Positions 26,338 to 33,888 of a stretch of DNA of 43,634 nt are shown here, in pieces (the first letter of the stretch is position 1; each line of letters opens with the position of its first letter). Source of the DNA: Clostridiales bacterium (lineage in GTDB: Bacteria; Bacillota; Desulfotomaculia; Desulfotomaculales; VENG01); contig JADQBQ010000025.1 of assembly GCA_016278505.1 (NCBI GenBank), positions 1-43,634 on the forward strand, read 5' to 3'. The position numbers and the translations under genes were made by a program. Below the pieces are notes generated by a model. That model was not told where the DNA came from. It searched no databases and worked only from the letters and a program-made list of their open reading frames with translations.

Positions 26338-29334
26338 TCAATTATTTTCCCGCCGTAGCAAATACTTCTCTCTCCCTACACGTTTTGATTCATAACCTAA
26401 CATACTAATTAAATCCTTATTTTTACGTAGGAGTCTGCTAAAGCTATCTTCTTTCATTCCAAGCTTTGTGCGAAGTTCTGTATATGATATTGACTCTATA
26501 CCACTCTCTAAGACCTCAACCAACATTTGCTGTTTATCGTTATTGGTGTGGGATTTTATTTTCCCAACAATTATTTCTTTTGGTAACCACTCTTTAACCT
26601 GAGACCCAGGAAACTTTATCCTGATAGCATCTAAGAAAACCTTATCCTTAGTGAAAATAAAAACCTTACCTTTTACGTTCTCAGTCTGGTTTCTTTGACT
26701 TGTACGGGCTATTTCCTGGCTATAATCAACAATCATATCATGTAACTTCACAAGCTCAACATCCTTTGCTATAAAACGTCTGGTTCTATTATAATCATTG
26801 TAGGTGTCTAGGCTTGCAACCTTACCGTTAATAGCCTTGGCAAGAGATAGATAAAACAACTCAGTCTTATGGAGAATACCAGCGACAATTACAATACTGC
26901 AATCCTTGAACTTATTACTTCCTCGTGTTTCTCCAAAGCTGGCAACCTTTATTTGACTTTTATTGATGTACTCTTTAAGTTCTTCTACTAAATATGTCTT
27001 ATGCTCCTTATAGACTGGCACATAGATTTTTTCATCAGGATACTTATTAGCAATGTTCTTTATTTCTCTACAAAGACTTTGGACAATCTTTTTAAAGTAG
27101 GAGCGAGATGAGCTAATATCTTGACAAAAGTAAAACTCAAGGTCTTCATAGGTTCGTAGGGGTTCAAAGTTAAGCAAGTGATGATTTTCATGCCTATAGG
27201 TCAAGTCCAAATCTGCTGTACCGTCAAAAATAACAGTAGAGAACTGTTTGTTATCAGGGTAGTCCTTGTAAAGTCCAAGTGATAATACAACTTTACCATT
27301 AGTTGGGTTGATTTCCTTAACACAGCCATTAGCTATAATTTTTTCAATAGCTTCCAATGCCTGGTATGGCTTATCCTCAAAGCTGAAAATGATGCGAATG
27401 TATTCTTTTAATTCTGGACTAAATTCAAAATCTTTCTTAATAGGGTTTATTTCCTCTCGTATTACTTCGGATGGTATCAGTAGGTTCGCAACCATACGAT
27501 TTGCACCATTAACTTCTTTAATAAAATCCTTTCTTGCCTTAAAATTATTTAATCGTTTATGGGCTGTTTTCATTAGCCCGTCGAAGCTAAAACTTGAAAT
27601 ATGGTATATGCTAACAAGTTTGGGTTTTTCGTCTATCAAAAGCCTTGTCCTTTGGAATTCATCGTTGTTAACCGTAAAATACTTATATTTCTCAGCAAAT
27701 ACATTAGCATCCATAAACATTCTTTGGTGGGTCATTATCAAAAATGGGTAGTTTTTATAATCAAACTTTTGCCTATAATACCTACAGTCATAACCCCTGT
27801 CATCATATTTACATTTATTAAACATTGGGTTGCTACTATACTGGCAACGAGTGAAACCAGTATCATGAAAGCTATTTGACAAACATTCATGGGGTTCATA
27901 ACCATACATTGGATATGCAACATCTTTCCCAATAGCTTTATTAATAGAGTTAGTCATTTTCTCAACGTCTTTTTTGAATTCTAGGCAAATAATTTCGCCA
28001 AAATCCTTATCTAACCTACTCATGGATACTGTGAATTGTCCCAATACAGCAGTTTTCCCACCACCCATTGTTAATGGAAAGAGATACTCTTCTCCAGTTT
28101 GACCTTTGAGGAGGACTTGTAGAATAGCTTCAATGTATGATTCATGCTTGTCATTGATGTCCTGTCCTATAACCTCATGAAACAGTTTAATAGCGGTTCC
28201 CTTTAAATCTTTCAGGACATTTTTTTCATACTCAGTAAGTTGTAGGTGTGGAATGTCATCAACATTTACCGCTGATGACTGTATTTTTTCAACTGACTCT
28301 GTAATATCTAGGTCATGTCGACTGAGTTGATTAAGTACACTTTGCCAGCCCATTATTTTAGCCAGTTCTTGAAGGGGAAGTTTAGCACCACAACCAGAGC
28401 AATGATACCAAAGATTTTCCTTATCAAACCATGCAGAAGGATTCCTGTCATCATGTTCTGGCAAGCAACAACGGCAAGTAATTTTGTTTGGTTTATCAGT
28501 AACTACATCTAGATGAGTTCTAACTATATCAATAATCTTTTGCGTTTCTTCATCTAAATCCATATCAATAATGGTATTAGTCAGTTTAATTTTGTTGTTA
28601 TTTGCAGCTTTGGTTTTGGTCACTTGACCATCTTTAATGGCAGTGAATGAACCCGTTAAATAAGTCTGAGTGTATTTAATATCTGGTTTCCAATGCACGA
28701 TTTTAACAAGGAAGGGATTTTTATAATCCTTTATATGGTAAAAATATGGCATTCTCATTACTCTAGACAGGTTAATACATTTTTTATCGCCACCAAATTG
28801 CTGGACAAGTTGTTTTTGAACAAAGCGGTATAAGTCCTTCTGCCCGTATCTTGACAGGAGGTAATAGACATGAATACCGTTCTTAGTTTCCACCACAATG
28901 GAGGGTTTAACAGGATAAATGAGTGCTTGGTCTATCTTTAATTGCTTCCAGGCAAAAAGATTTTCATTGTCCTGTTTAATATCATCTGGGGCATCAATAT
29001 CGATAAACTGACAAACAACATCCTGAACGTCATCATCAGTTGCTGTACAGGTTTCCATTTTGTTAAAATCAAGGTTGTTAGGAGTAAAAAATACTCCCAT
29101 GATTCCACCGCAATTAAACAGCTCGTTAAGCCTTTCTAAGTCGGCATTTGACTTGAAGCTGATATTTACTTTATCTTTCTGTTTGCCTGCATAGACATTA
29201 ATACCACTTATTAAAAGGCTCCTTGCTGTGGCTACGGTTTTACCTCCAGGATCTTGAAGCAGACGAATCTCAAAGCAGTTATCACCGTGAATGGTCTTAA
29301 GAAAAGTATAAGCATCAATATTTTGGCAATTCAT
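26338..29334 (-). CDS. Primase / zinc-finger / four-Cys SF2 helicase fusion (island replication protein)
   Basis: 998 residues. Residues 1-230 resemble RepB-type archaeo-eukaryotic primases: FIDIDAP (110-116) supplies paired acidic residues, GIHVYYLL (153-160) the histidine, RVMRMPYFYHIK (191-202) the later motif. A CHC2-like zinc finger spans C287-C290 to HCSGCG (311-316). The helicase part has TMGGGKT (422-428, Walker A), four cysteines (484, 497, 508, 517) followed by YY and FLIMTHQRMF as in XPD/DinG iron-sulfur helicases, LLIDEKP (Walker B), GETRGSNKFKDC and QEIARTSQRN (motif VI-like). A C-terminal winged helix (about 930-998) resembles a replication-initiator tail. It probably replicates the excised island. 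Single-gene operon with its own promoter. Confidence 0.8.
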   Translation of the reverse strand: MNCQNIDAYTFLKTIHGDNCFEIRLLQDPGGKTVATARSLLISGINVYAGKQKDKVNISFKSNADLERLNELFNCGGIMGVFFTPNNLDFNKMETCTATDDDVQDVVCQFIDIDAPDDIKQDNENLFAWKQLKIDQALIYPVKPSIVVETKNGIHVYYLLSRYGQKDLYRFVQKQLVQQFGGDKKCINLSRVMRMPYFYHIKDYKNPFLVKIVHWKPDIKYTQTYLTGSFTAIKDGQVTKTKAANNNKIKLTNTIIDMDLDEETQKIIDIVRTHLDVVTDKPNKITCRCCLPEHDDRNPSAWFDKENLWYHCSGCGAKLPLQELAKIMGWQSVLNQLSRHDLDITESVEKIQSSAVNVDDIPHLQLTEYEKNVLKDLKGTAIKLFHEVIGQDINDKHESYIEAILQVLLKGQTGEEYLFPLTMGGGKTAVLGQFTVSMSRLDKDFGEIICLEFKKDVEKMTNSINKAIGKDVAYPMYGYEPHECLSNSFHDTGFTRCQYSSNPMFNKCKYDDRGYDCRYYRQKFDYKNYPFLIMTHQRMFMDANVFAEKYKYFTVNNDEFQRTRLLIDEKPKLVSIYHISSFSFDGLMKTAHKRLNNFKARKDFIKEVNGANRMVANLLIPSEVIREEINPIKKDFEFSPELKEYIRIIFSFEDKPYQALEAIEKIIANGCVKEINPTNGKVVLSLGLYKDYPDNKQFSTVIFDGTADLDLTYRHENHHLLNFEPLRTYEDLEFYFCQDISSSRSYFKKIVQSLCREIKNIANKYPDEKIYVPVYKEHKTYLVEELKEYINKSQIKVASFGETRGSNKFKDCSIVIVAGILHKTELFYLSLAKAINGKVASLDTYNDYNRTRRFIAKDVELVKLHDMIVDYSQEIARTSQRNQTENVKGKVFIFTKDKVFLDAIRIKFPGSQVKEWLPKEIIVGKIKSHTNNDKQQMLVEVLESGIESISYTELRTKLGMKEDSFSRLLRKNKDLISMLGYESKRVGREKYLLRRENN

Positions 29335-29382
29335 AGAATTTCACCCCATGTAGTTATCTACAGGAGTAGTATTTCACGGCTA

Positions 29383-29461
29383 AAGTGTAACCATGTGAAC
29401 TAAGTTCCTTTAGAGCTTACACTTGACCATTTTCTATATAATATTAACTGGTTAAGGTCAA
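29383..29461 (-). promoter_or_regulatory. Promoter and operator of the primase-helicase
   Basis: Minus strand: TTGACC (29456-29461), 17 bases, TATAGA (29433-29438). Just downstream, over the probable start site, lies an inverted repeat AAGTGTAA (29383-29390) / TTACACTT (29417-29424), a likely operator. The remaining gap up to 29752 holds only the terminator at 29493; nothing else was identified. Confidence 0.7.
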
Positions 29462-29492
29462 CTGTATATTTTTTTCACTGTTTTCTGCCTAT

Positions 29493-29526
29493 AAAAAGGA
29501 GTAAGGTATAAATACCCTACTCTTTT
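29493..29526. terminator. Bidirectional-type hairpin terminator
   Basis: AAAAGGAGTAAGGTA, loop, TACCCTACTCTTTT: near-perfect stem flanked by A and T runs, 227 bases after the stop of the nuclease-like gene on the minus strand. Confidence 0.65.
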
Positions 29527-29752
29527 AAAGCATCCAAAGAGATTTGAAATTTTACAGTATTATTTGGCTCATTAACTAGCCTCAGAGACAGACCATGCCA
29601 AACACTTGTTCGTATGTGCTAAGCTAAGTAAATCACGTATCTAAAAGAAATCTATACGAATTTATTACCGTGTGAGCTACCTAGGTTTTTAAATTTAAAG
29701 GACTTTGACTTTTGAATTTTTTACAATTACCACAATTAACTTGGGTTATATA

Positions 29753-30913
29753 TTAAGCTGACTGCAAAACATTATCAAAACATTTTATTATCAACTGGTC
29801 AATATTCTTGAGGTCATCAGGCGACTTAATGACAATTCTGCTACTGTCTCCATGCCCTTTAGAAGCTTGCTTAACTTCAAATCCATTAACTAAAGTTTCT
29901 GCTTCGTCAAAAGGTATTCTAGCTATTATACTTTTGACCCCTCCATCAAGATAAAGGCGAAGGAACCATTTAAGAATGTTTTTGTTAAATATTCCAAAAT
30001 AGCCAATAGTATCTTTGTAGTTTAATTCAGAGATGTCCTTTCCTGCACCTTGCAATATTTCTTTAACTAGTTCAAAGCATTGGAGTTCTTCTTCTGTAGT
30101 TACAACTTGCCTTTTTGGCTTGTCAGGCTCAGGAGTGCTATCGTTACCCTCAAAGCCATTTTCTGGAACGTGTTCCTCTTTAGCGGATTCTTCCTTACCG
30201 ATTTCTTCTTTCTCCTGGAACAACCCTTGGCTAACAATATCTATCACTGCCTTAGATATTGACTTTTTAACAATTGGGCGGAATCGCTCAATAACATTAC
30301 TGGTTATGCGAGTATCACGGAAGTCCTTTATTAGGTACCTAATAAATTCATCTGGCGGGTTATCAAAAATTTCCTTTAATTTCACCTTCAAGTTAGTAGT
30401 GTAAATCATCTCCTCGGCAAAAAACATTAATTCTTCTGTATCAAATGCTTCTTTCCGAAACTTTCTCAAGCATGTTATATCTGCATCACTTAACTCTCCA
30501 ATGTCAACCTTTAAAAAGGGTTCGTCATCCATCATATTATTAGCATTTAAATCCGTATAGAATTTGTATGACATACCATTAGTCAAGATAGCAAGTTTTA
30601 CATCTTGGGTACTGTTGAAATAACGTGCAAGCTGAGCACTGTGGGTACCTAGTTTTTCATTGACAGGTTTAGCTTCAATAAATATTATTGGCTTACCATC
30701 ATTTAGGATGGAATAGTCAACCTTTTCTGCTTTTCTCTTGCCAAAGTCGGCTTGATATTCCGACCTTACTTCCAAGGGGTCAAATACATCGTATCCTAAT
30801 ACCTGAAGAAAAGGAATGATTAATGCTTGTTTTGTTGTTTCCTCGTTTGTGACATGCTCTGCACGTTTCTTGATTTGAATTGAAAGGTTGTCCATGTCAT
30901 CTTTAAAACCCAT
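29753..30913 (-). CDS. PD-(D/E)xK nuclease-like protein with HsdR N-terminal domain
   Basis: 386 residues, well short of a full HsdR. Residues about 20-160 are the type I restriction HsdR-N-type fold: TKQALIIPFLQVLGYD, then VDYSI (D66) and IFIEAKP (E80-x-K82), the PD-(D/E)xK catalytic set. A charged linker (about 225-270, rich in Glu/Pro) joins a C-terminal domain of about 110 residues (ELVKEILQGAGKD, YLDGGVKSIIARIPFDE). There is no helicase domain and no methylase or specificity gene nearby, so it is not a type I system; it could be a stand-alone defence or resolvase-type nuclease. GGGAGG precedes the ATG. Confidence 0.8.
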   Translation of the reverse strand: MGFKDDMDNLSIQIKKRAEHVTNEETTKQALIIPFLQVLGYDVFDPLEVRSEYQADFGKRKAEKVDYSILNDGKPIIFIEAKPVNEKLGTHSAQLARYFNSTQDVKLAILTNGMSYKFYTDLNANNMMDDEPFLKVDIGELSDADITCLRKFRKEAFDTEELMFFAEEMIYTTNLKVKLKEIFDNPPDEFIRYLIKDFRDTRITSNVIERFRPIVKKSISKAVIDIVSQGLFQEKEEIGKEESAKEEHVPENGFEGNDSTPEPDKPKRQVVTTEEELQCFELVKEILQGAGKDISELNYKDTIGYFGIFNKNILKWFLRLYLDGGVKSIIARIPFDEAETLVNGFEVKQASKGHGDSSRIVIKSPDDLKNIDQLIIKCFDNVLQSA

Positions 30914-30976
30914 TGTTAGACCTCCCTATATAATTTAAAATATAAGTAGAAATTTGTCGAACTCTCTTATAAGTAC

Positions 30977-31004
30977 AAAACCCGTTCACCAGTAGGTGAC
31001 GGGC
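30977..31004 (-). terminator. Terminator after the coiled-coil gene
   Basis: Minus strand: CCCGTCACC, 4-base loop, GGTGAACGGG with one bulge, then TTTTGT. The surrounding 220 bases hold nothing else. Confidence 0.65.
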
Positions 31005-31134
31005 TTATCAGTCAAAGAACTCCTTAATACTTATACAGCTATGAAAATGTCGTATATTTATACATGGACTAATATAACTTGTCCTAACTTAGTTTATTAT
31101 ACTCTGCCTATGCTAATGTGACAATAAATATCTA

Positions 31135-31875
31135 TTAATCAGGCTTGTTGTTACTAATTTGATATTTCTGTTTAACTAGCAAGGGAATGGCGGATTTAAC
31201 CAGATTTCCAGCAATGCCAAACTTTTTGTTAGTAAATGGGCAGACATATGGTCTGACTTTAAAATCTGAATTAAATAATGACGTTTTATCACCATCATCA
31301 CTGAATAGCCCCTTAAATAAACTTTGTCTTGCTTTCTGCTGAACATCAGGGTGATATTTAACTCTTGTTCCGTCATTTTGCCATATATCTTCTACTTCTG
31401 CCCTGGTCAGTTCTTTGGGCAGGTTTGTGTTACTATTATTTAAGGTCTGCAATTCCTTTTCCAGACCCGCTACTTTATTCTTTAACTTTAATACTTCCTG
31501 CCCGTTTTCTTCTAGTGCCTCTTGTCGAATAACAATTCTTTCATGCTCCAATTGCTGAACACGATTAATTAAGTGTTTTATTTCCTTTTCTTGTTCAGAA
31601 ATAACTTTCTGCATAGTGGCAATGTCTTTTTTATTGGGCACTATGGTTTTAGACTTAGATTCCCTCTTATCTGGTTCAGGCAAGCCAGTGCTGAAATTAT
31701 TAAATTGTCCTTCAGTTATCGCTTCTTCATTAAGCAATTCTATCAACTTGCCTTTGGCATTTTCTATAGTGCCCAGGTAAGCAATAACCTTGGACACTAC
31801 TTTACCTTCCTTGTAGTGCCGTTCTTCAATGTAGCCATATTTTCTGTCCTTTTGTTTCTTCCATCTAATAAACAT
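31135..31875 (-). CDS. Coiled-coil protein of unknown function
   Basis: 246 residues from the ATG at 31875 (AGAGGTGG upstream; a GTG three codons earlier overlaps it). The N-terminus FIRWKKQKDRKYGYIEERHY and VVSKVIAYLG recalls the opening of some IS4/IS1634-type transposases, but there is no DDE domain afterwards. Residues about 75-140 are a strong coiled coil (KKDIATMQKVISEQEKEIKHL). The C-terminus (CPFTNKKFGIAGNLVKSA) is compact. It might be a DNA-binding accessory protein of the island. I cannot name a family. Confidence 0.6.
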   Translation of the reverse strand: MFIRWKKQKDRKYGYIEERHYKEGKVVSKVIAYLGTIENAKGKLIELLNEEAITEGQFNNFSTGLPEPDKRESKSKTIVPNKKDIATMQKVISEQEKEIKHLINRVQQLEHERIVIRQEALEENGQEVLKLKNKVAGLEKELQTLNNSNTNLPKELTRAEVEDIWQNDGTRVKYHPDVQQKARQSLFKGLFSDDGDKTSLFNSDFKVRPYVCPFTNKKFGIAGNLVKSAIPLLVKQKYQISNNKPD

Positions 31876-32051
31876 AGTGCCCACCTCTCTGTTGAACTGG
31901 TCACTAATATTATAACTTACATAGTGGGTAACTTCAATGGTAGCTAGGCACTATTACGATACCCTTGAAACGCTTATAATTGCCCTGTAAGAGGCTAAAA
32001 CTACTCAGTCAAGGAATCCAAACAAACTACCCTGAAAGCCATTTGGGGAAA

Positions 32052-32080
32052 CAAAAAAAGAGAAGGTATAACCTTCTCCT
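32052..32080 (-). terminator. Terminator after the second recombinase
   Basis: Minus strand: GAGAAGG, TTAT loop, CCTTCTC and seven T, just after the stop codon. Confidence 0.88.
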
Positions 32081-32087
32081 CATAAGT

Positions 32088-32954
32088 TTACAGTTTCTCC
32101 AGTGCTGATACCTTTTCTTCCTCTGTTGGCCTGGTATAAATAGCTGTAGTATTAATATTTGAATGTCCTGCCAAGTCAGCTACAGCAACAATGTCTACCC
32201 CGCTAGTAAGTAATTGTTTGCAAAATGTATGCCTTATCATATGTGGGTTGGCATCTACAATGCTTGCCATGGTTGCATATTTGTTAAGGATACGGAATAC
32301 AGCTTCTCTTCTTAGACTTCCTCTTTGCCCCTGGAATAGTCTTGTATCATTGGTTAGGGGGCGAACCTCTAGGTATTCTTTAATAGCTTTCCTAACTGTT
32401 GCATTTAATGGCACTACCCTGTATTTTGCCCCTTTACCTGACCTAATCGTAAGTGTACCTTTCCTTTCACTGATTTGGATGTCATCAAGCTCTATACTGC
32501 AAAGCTCACTGACACGGCAACCAGTGTTATACAAGGTTTCAATTATAGAAATGTCCCTTAAATTCCCACTCTTGTGAAACTCTCTTCTCAGCTTGTAAAA
32601 GTCATTTTTTGATAGGGATTTTGGAGCTGTATCCTTGGCTTGTATCTTAACCTTCTTCACTGCCTTGGCAGGGTTATTTGACAGTACCCCTTTGGCAACT
32701 AGGAAGTCACAGAACTTTGTTAAACCTGACAGCTTGTTGTTAATGGTTTTCGGGCTTTGTTTGGCAACTTTGAGAAGATATGATTTATATTCTCTAACGT
32801 CTAGCTCAATGATGTCCTTAACATCAAACTGTTTGCCTGTTCTGCCTTCAATGTATTTGGCAAAGTCAGCAATAGCCCTTATGTAATTTGATATGGTGTT
32901 ATCAGACTTCTCCTGCCTGGTTAATTCCTCCTTGAACTGGTCAACATAGTCCAC
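32088..32954 (-). CDS. Second tyrosine recombinase (XerC/XerD-like)
   Basis: 288 residues. An N-terminal SAM-like domain (YVDQFKEELTRQEKSDNTISNYIRAIADFAKYI) is followed by the catalytic domain with all expected boxes: NTGCRVSELCSI (Arg), HMIRHTFCKQLL (His-x-x-Arg), LAGHSNINTTAIYTRP (His and Tyr). The start is a GTG behind AAGGAGG. It resembles dimer-resolving Xer or element-encoded recombinases rather than tRNA integrases. Three copies of ATTGTGTTGC lie in the 200 bases upstream and could be its sites. It may resolve multimers of the replicating island or act as a second integrase. Confidence 0.92.
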   Translation of the reverse strand: MDYVDQFKEELTRQEKSDNTISNYIRAIADFAKYIEGRTGKQFDVKDIIELDVREYKSYLLKVAKQSPKTINNKLSGLTKFCDFLVAKGVLSNNPAKAVKKVKIQAKDTAPKSLSKNDFYKLRREFHKSGNLRDISIIETLYNTGCRVSELCSIELDDIQISERKGTLTIRSGKGAKYRVVPLNATVRKAIKEYLEVRPLTNDTRLFQGQRGSLRREAVFRILNKYATMASIVDANPHMIRHTFCKQLLTSGVDIVAVADLAGHSNINTTAIYTRPTEEEKVSALEKL

Positions 32955-32984
32955 TGTAAATCCTCCTTAAAAGTGCTTAAAATT

Positions 32985-33093
32985 ATTGTGTTGCGAGATT
33001 TACACCTGCTAAGTGGTTCCTTGTTGGGAATATCATACCAAATAATCAGCTAACTGGCAACATAATTTACATTGTGTTGCCTAATTGTGTTGC
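32985..33093. repeat. ATTGTGTTGC repeats upstream of the second recombinase
   Basis: The decamer occurs exactly at 32985-32994, 33071-33080 and 33084-33093, and TGTTGC is inverted at 33057-33062, forming the dyad GGCAACA/TGTTGCC. The last two direct copies are 13 bases apart. They could be recombinase binding sites, an operator or short iterons. Confidence 0.6.
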
Positions 33094-33205
33094 TAACCTA
33101 CAAATAAGATGGGAGTCCAAAATACCTATAATTAGAGGATAATAGATTAGTTATCAAGAAATGTTATTTTGAGCGGTCCAAATTATCAGAGTATTCATCA
33201 AACAT

Positions 33206-33231
33206 GGAGGGGGGGGGGATGTAATAGCATG
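33206..33231 (+). promoter_or_regulatory. GGAG + G10 tract and minimal ATG-TAA before the 156-aa gene
   Basis: GGAGG runs into ten consecutive G (33209-33218), then ATG TAA (33219-33224) and the true ATG at 33229. The G-run sits between ribosome site and start, so changes in its length would alter their spacing; the start-stop pair is at normal ribosome-site distance. Confidence 0.5.
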
Positions 33232-33699
33232 AAATATAATTACTTCGAACTAGATATTACATTAAACAAATTAGGCTACAACTATGACGATATGAACTGC
33301 CTATTCCATGAACCTTTTGTTACATCTTATAAAACAAAGATTGGTTTTCAATGGCAACCTGGAGCAGTTGATATTGAATCAATAAACATGTTGATGCTAT
33401 TCAAACTACCTTTAAGCATAGCTGCCAGTGCGATATTGGCTGAAATCAGCAAGGATTTATATGAATGGGTTAAAGAATCCTTTAGCAAAGTTATCTCTAA
33501 AAAAAATAGCTTTGCCGAATCTAAAATTATTCTCTCCTTTGATAATGTTACTATAACGATTTATGTTAACAATAAAGATGATTTATTGTATTGCTTAGTT
33601 AACATCGAGTTTATTTTGAAACAATTAGCTAAAATGAAACTTGATAGCTACGATATGGAATTAAATGCCAATGAGGTTAGAATTATACTTGGTGAATAA
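33229..33699 (+). CDS. Unknown 156-residue protein
   Basis: Starts KYNYFELDITLNKLGYNYDD. The middle has a hydrophobic helix (KLPLSIAASAILAEISKDLYEWVKE), then a predicted strand-rich part (KIILSFDNVTITIYVNNKDD) and a helix (LVNIEFILKQLAKM). No catalytic motif is visible and I do not recognise the family; the helix-plus-strands layout faintly recalls small constant components linked to bacterial conflict systems, which is only a guess. The ATG at 33229 is preferred to a TTG at 33169, which has no ribosome site and would translate the G-run. It lies 189 bases upstream of the DUF262 gene on the same strand and may be functionally paired with it. Confidence 0.65.
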   Translation: MKYNYFELDITLNKLGYNYDDMNCLFHEPFVTSYKTKIGFQWQPGAVDIESINMLMLFKLPLSIAASAILAEISKDLYEWVKESFSKVISKKNSFAESKIILSFDNVTITIYVNNKDDLLYCLVNIEFILKQLAKMKLDSYDMELNANEVRIILGE

Positions 33700-33888
33700 A
33701 ATACAACTTTGATACCCTCTATCATTGTCATGCACATAGAATCTACCACTAATAGCTATTTACCAACTACATGAAATTTTTAATAAGCTTTCTGACTAAA
33801 AAGCAAATTGCAAAATACAGGATTTTGGTTTGCCCTATAGAAATTCTTATTAAGAAGATTTTCATTATTTGGCAGGAGGGCATCAATA

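Noticed and set aside
29753-30913. A type I restriction-modification system
   Set aside because: Only an HsdR-N-like domain is present; there is no helicase domain, HsdM or HsdS.
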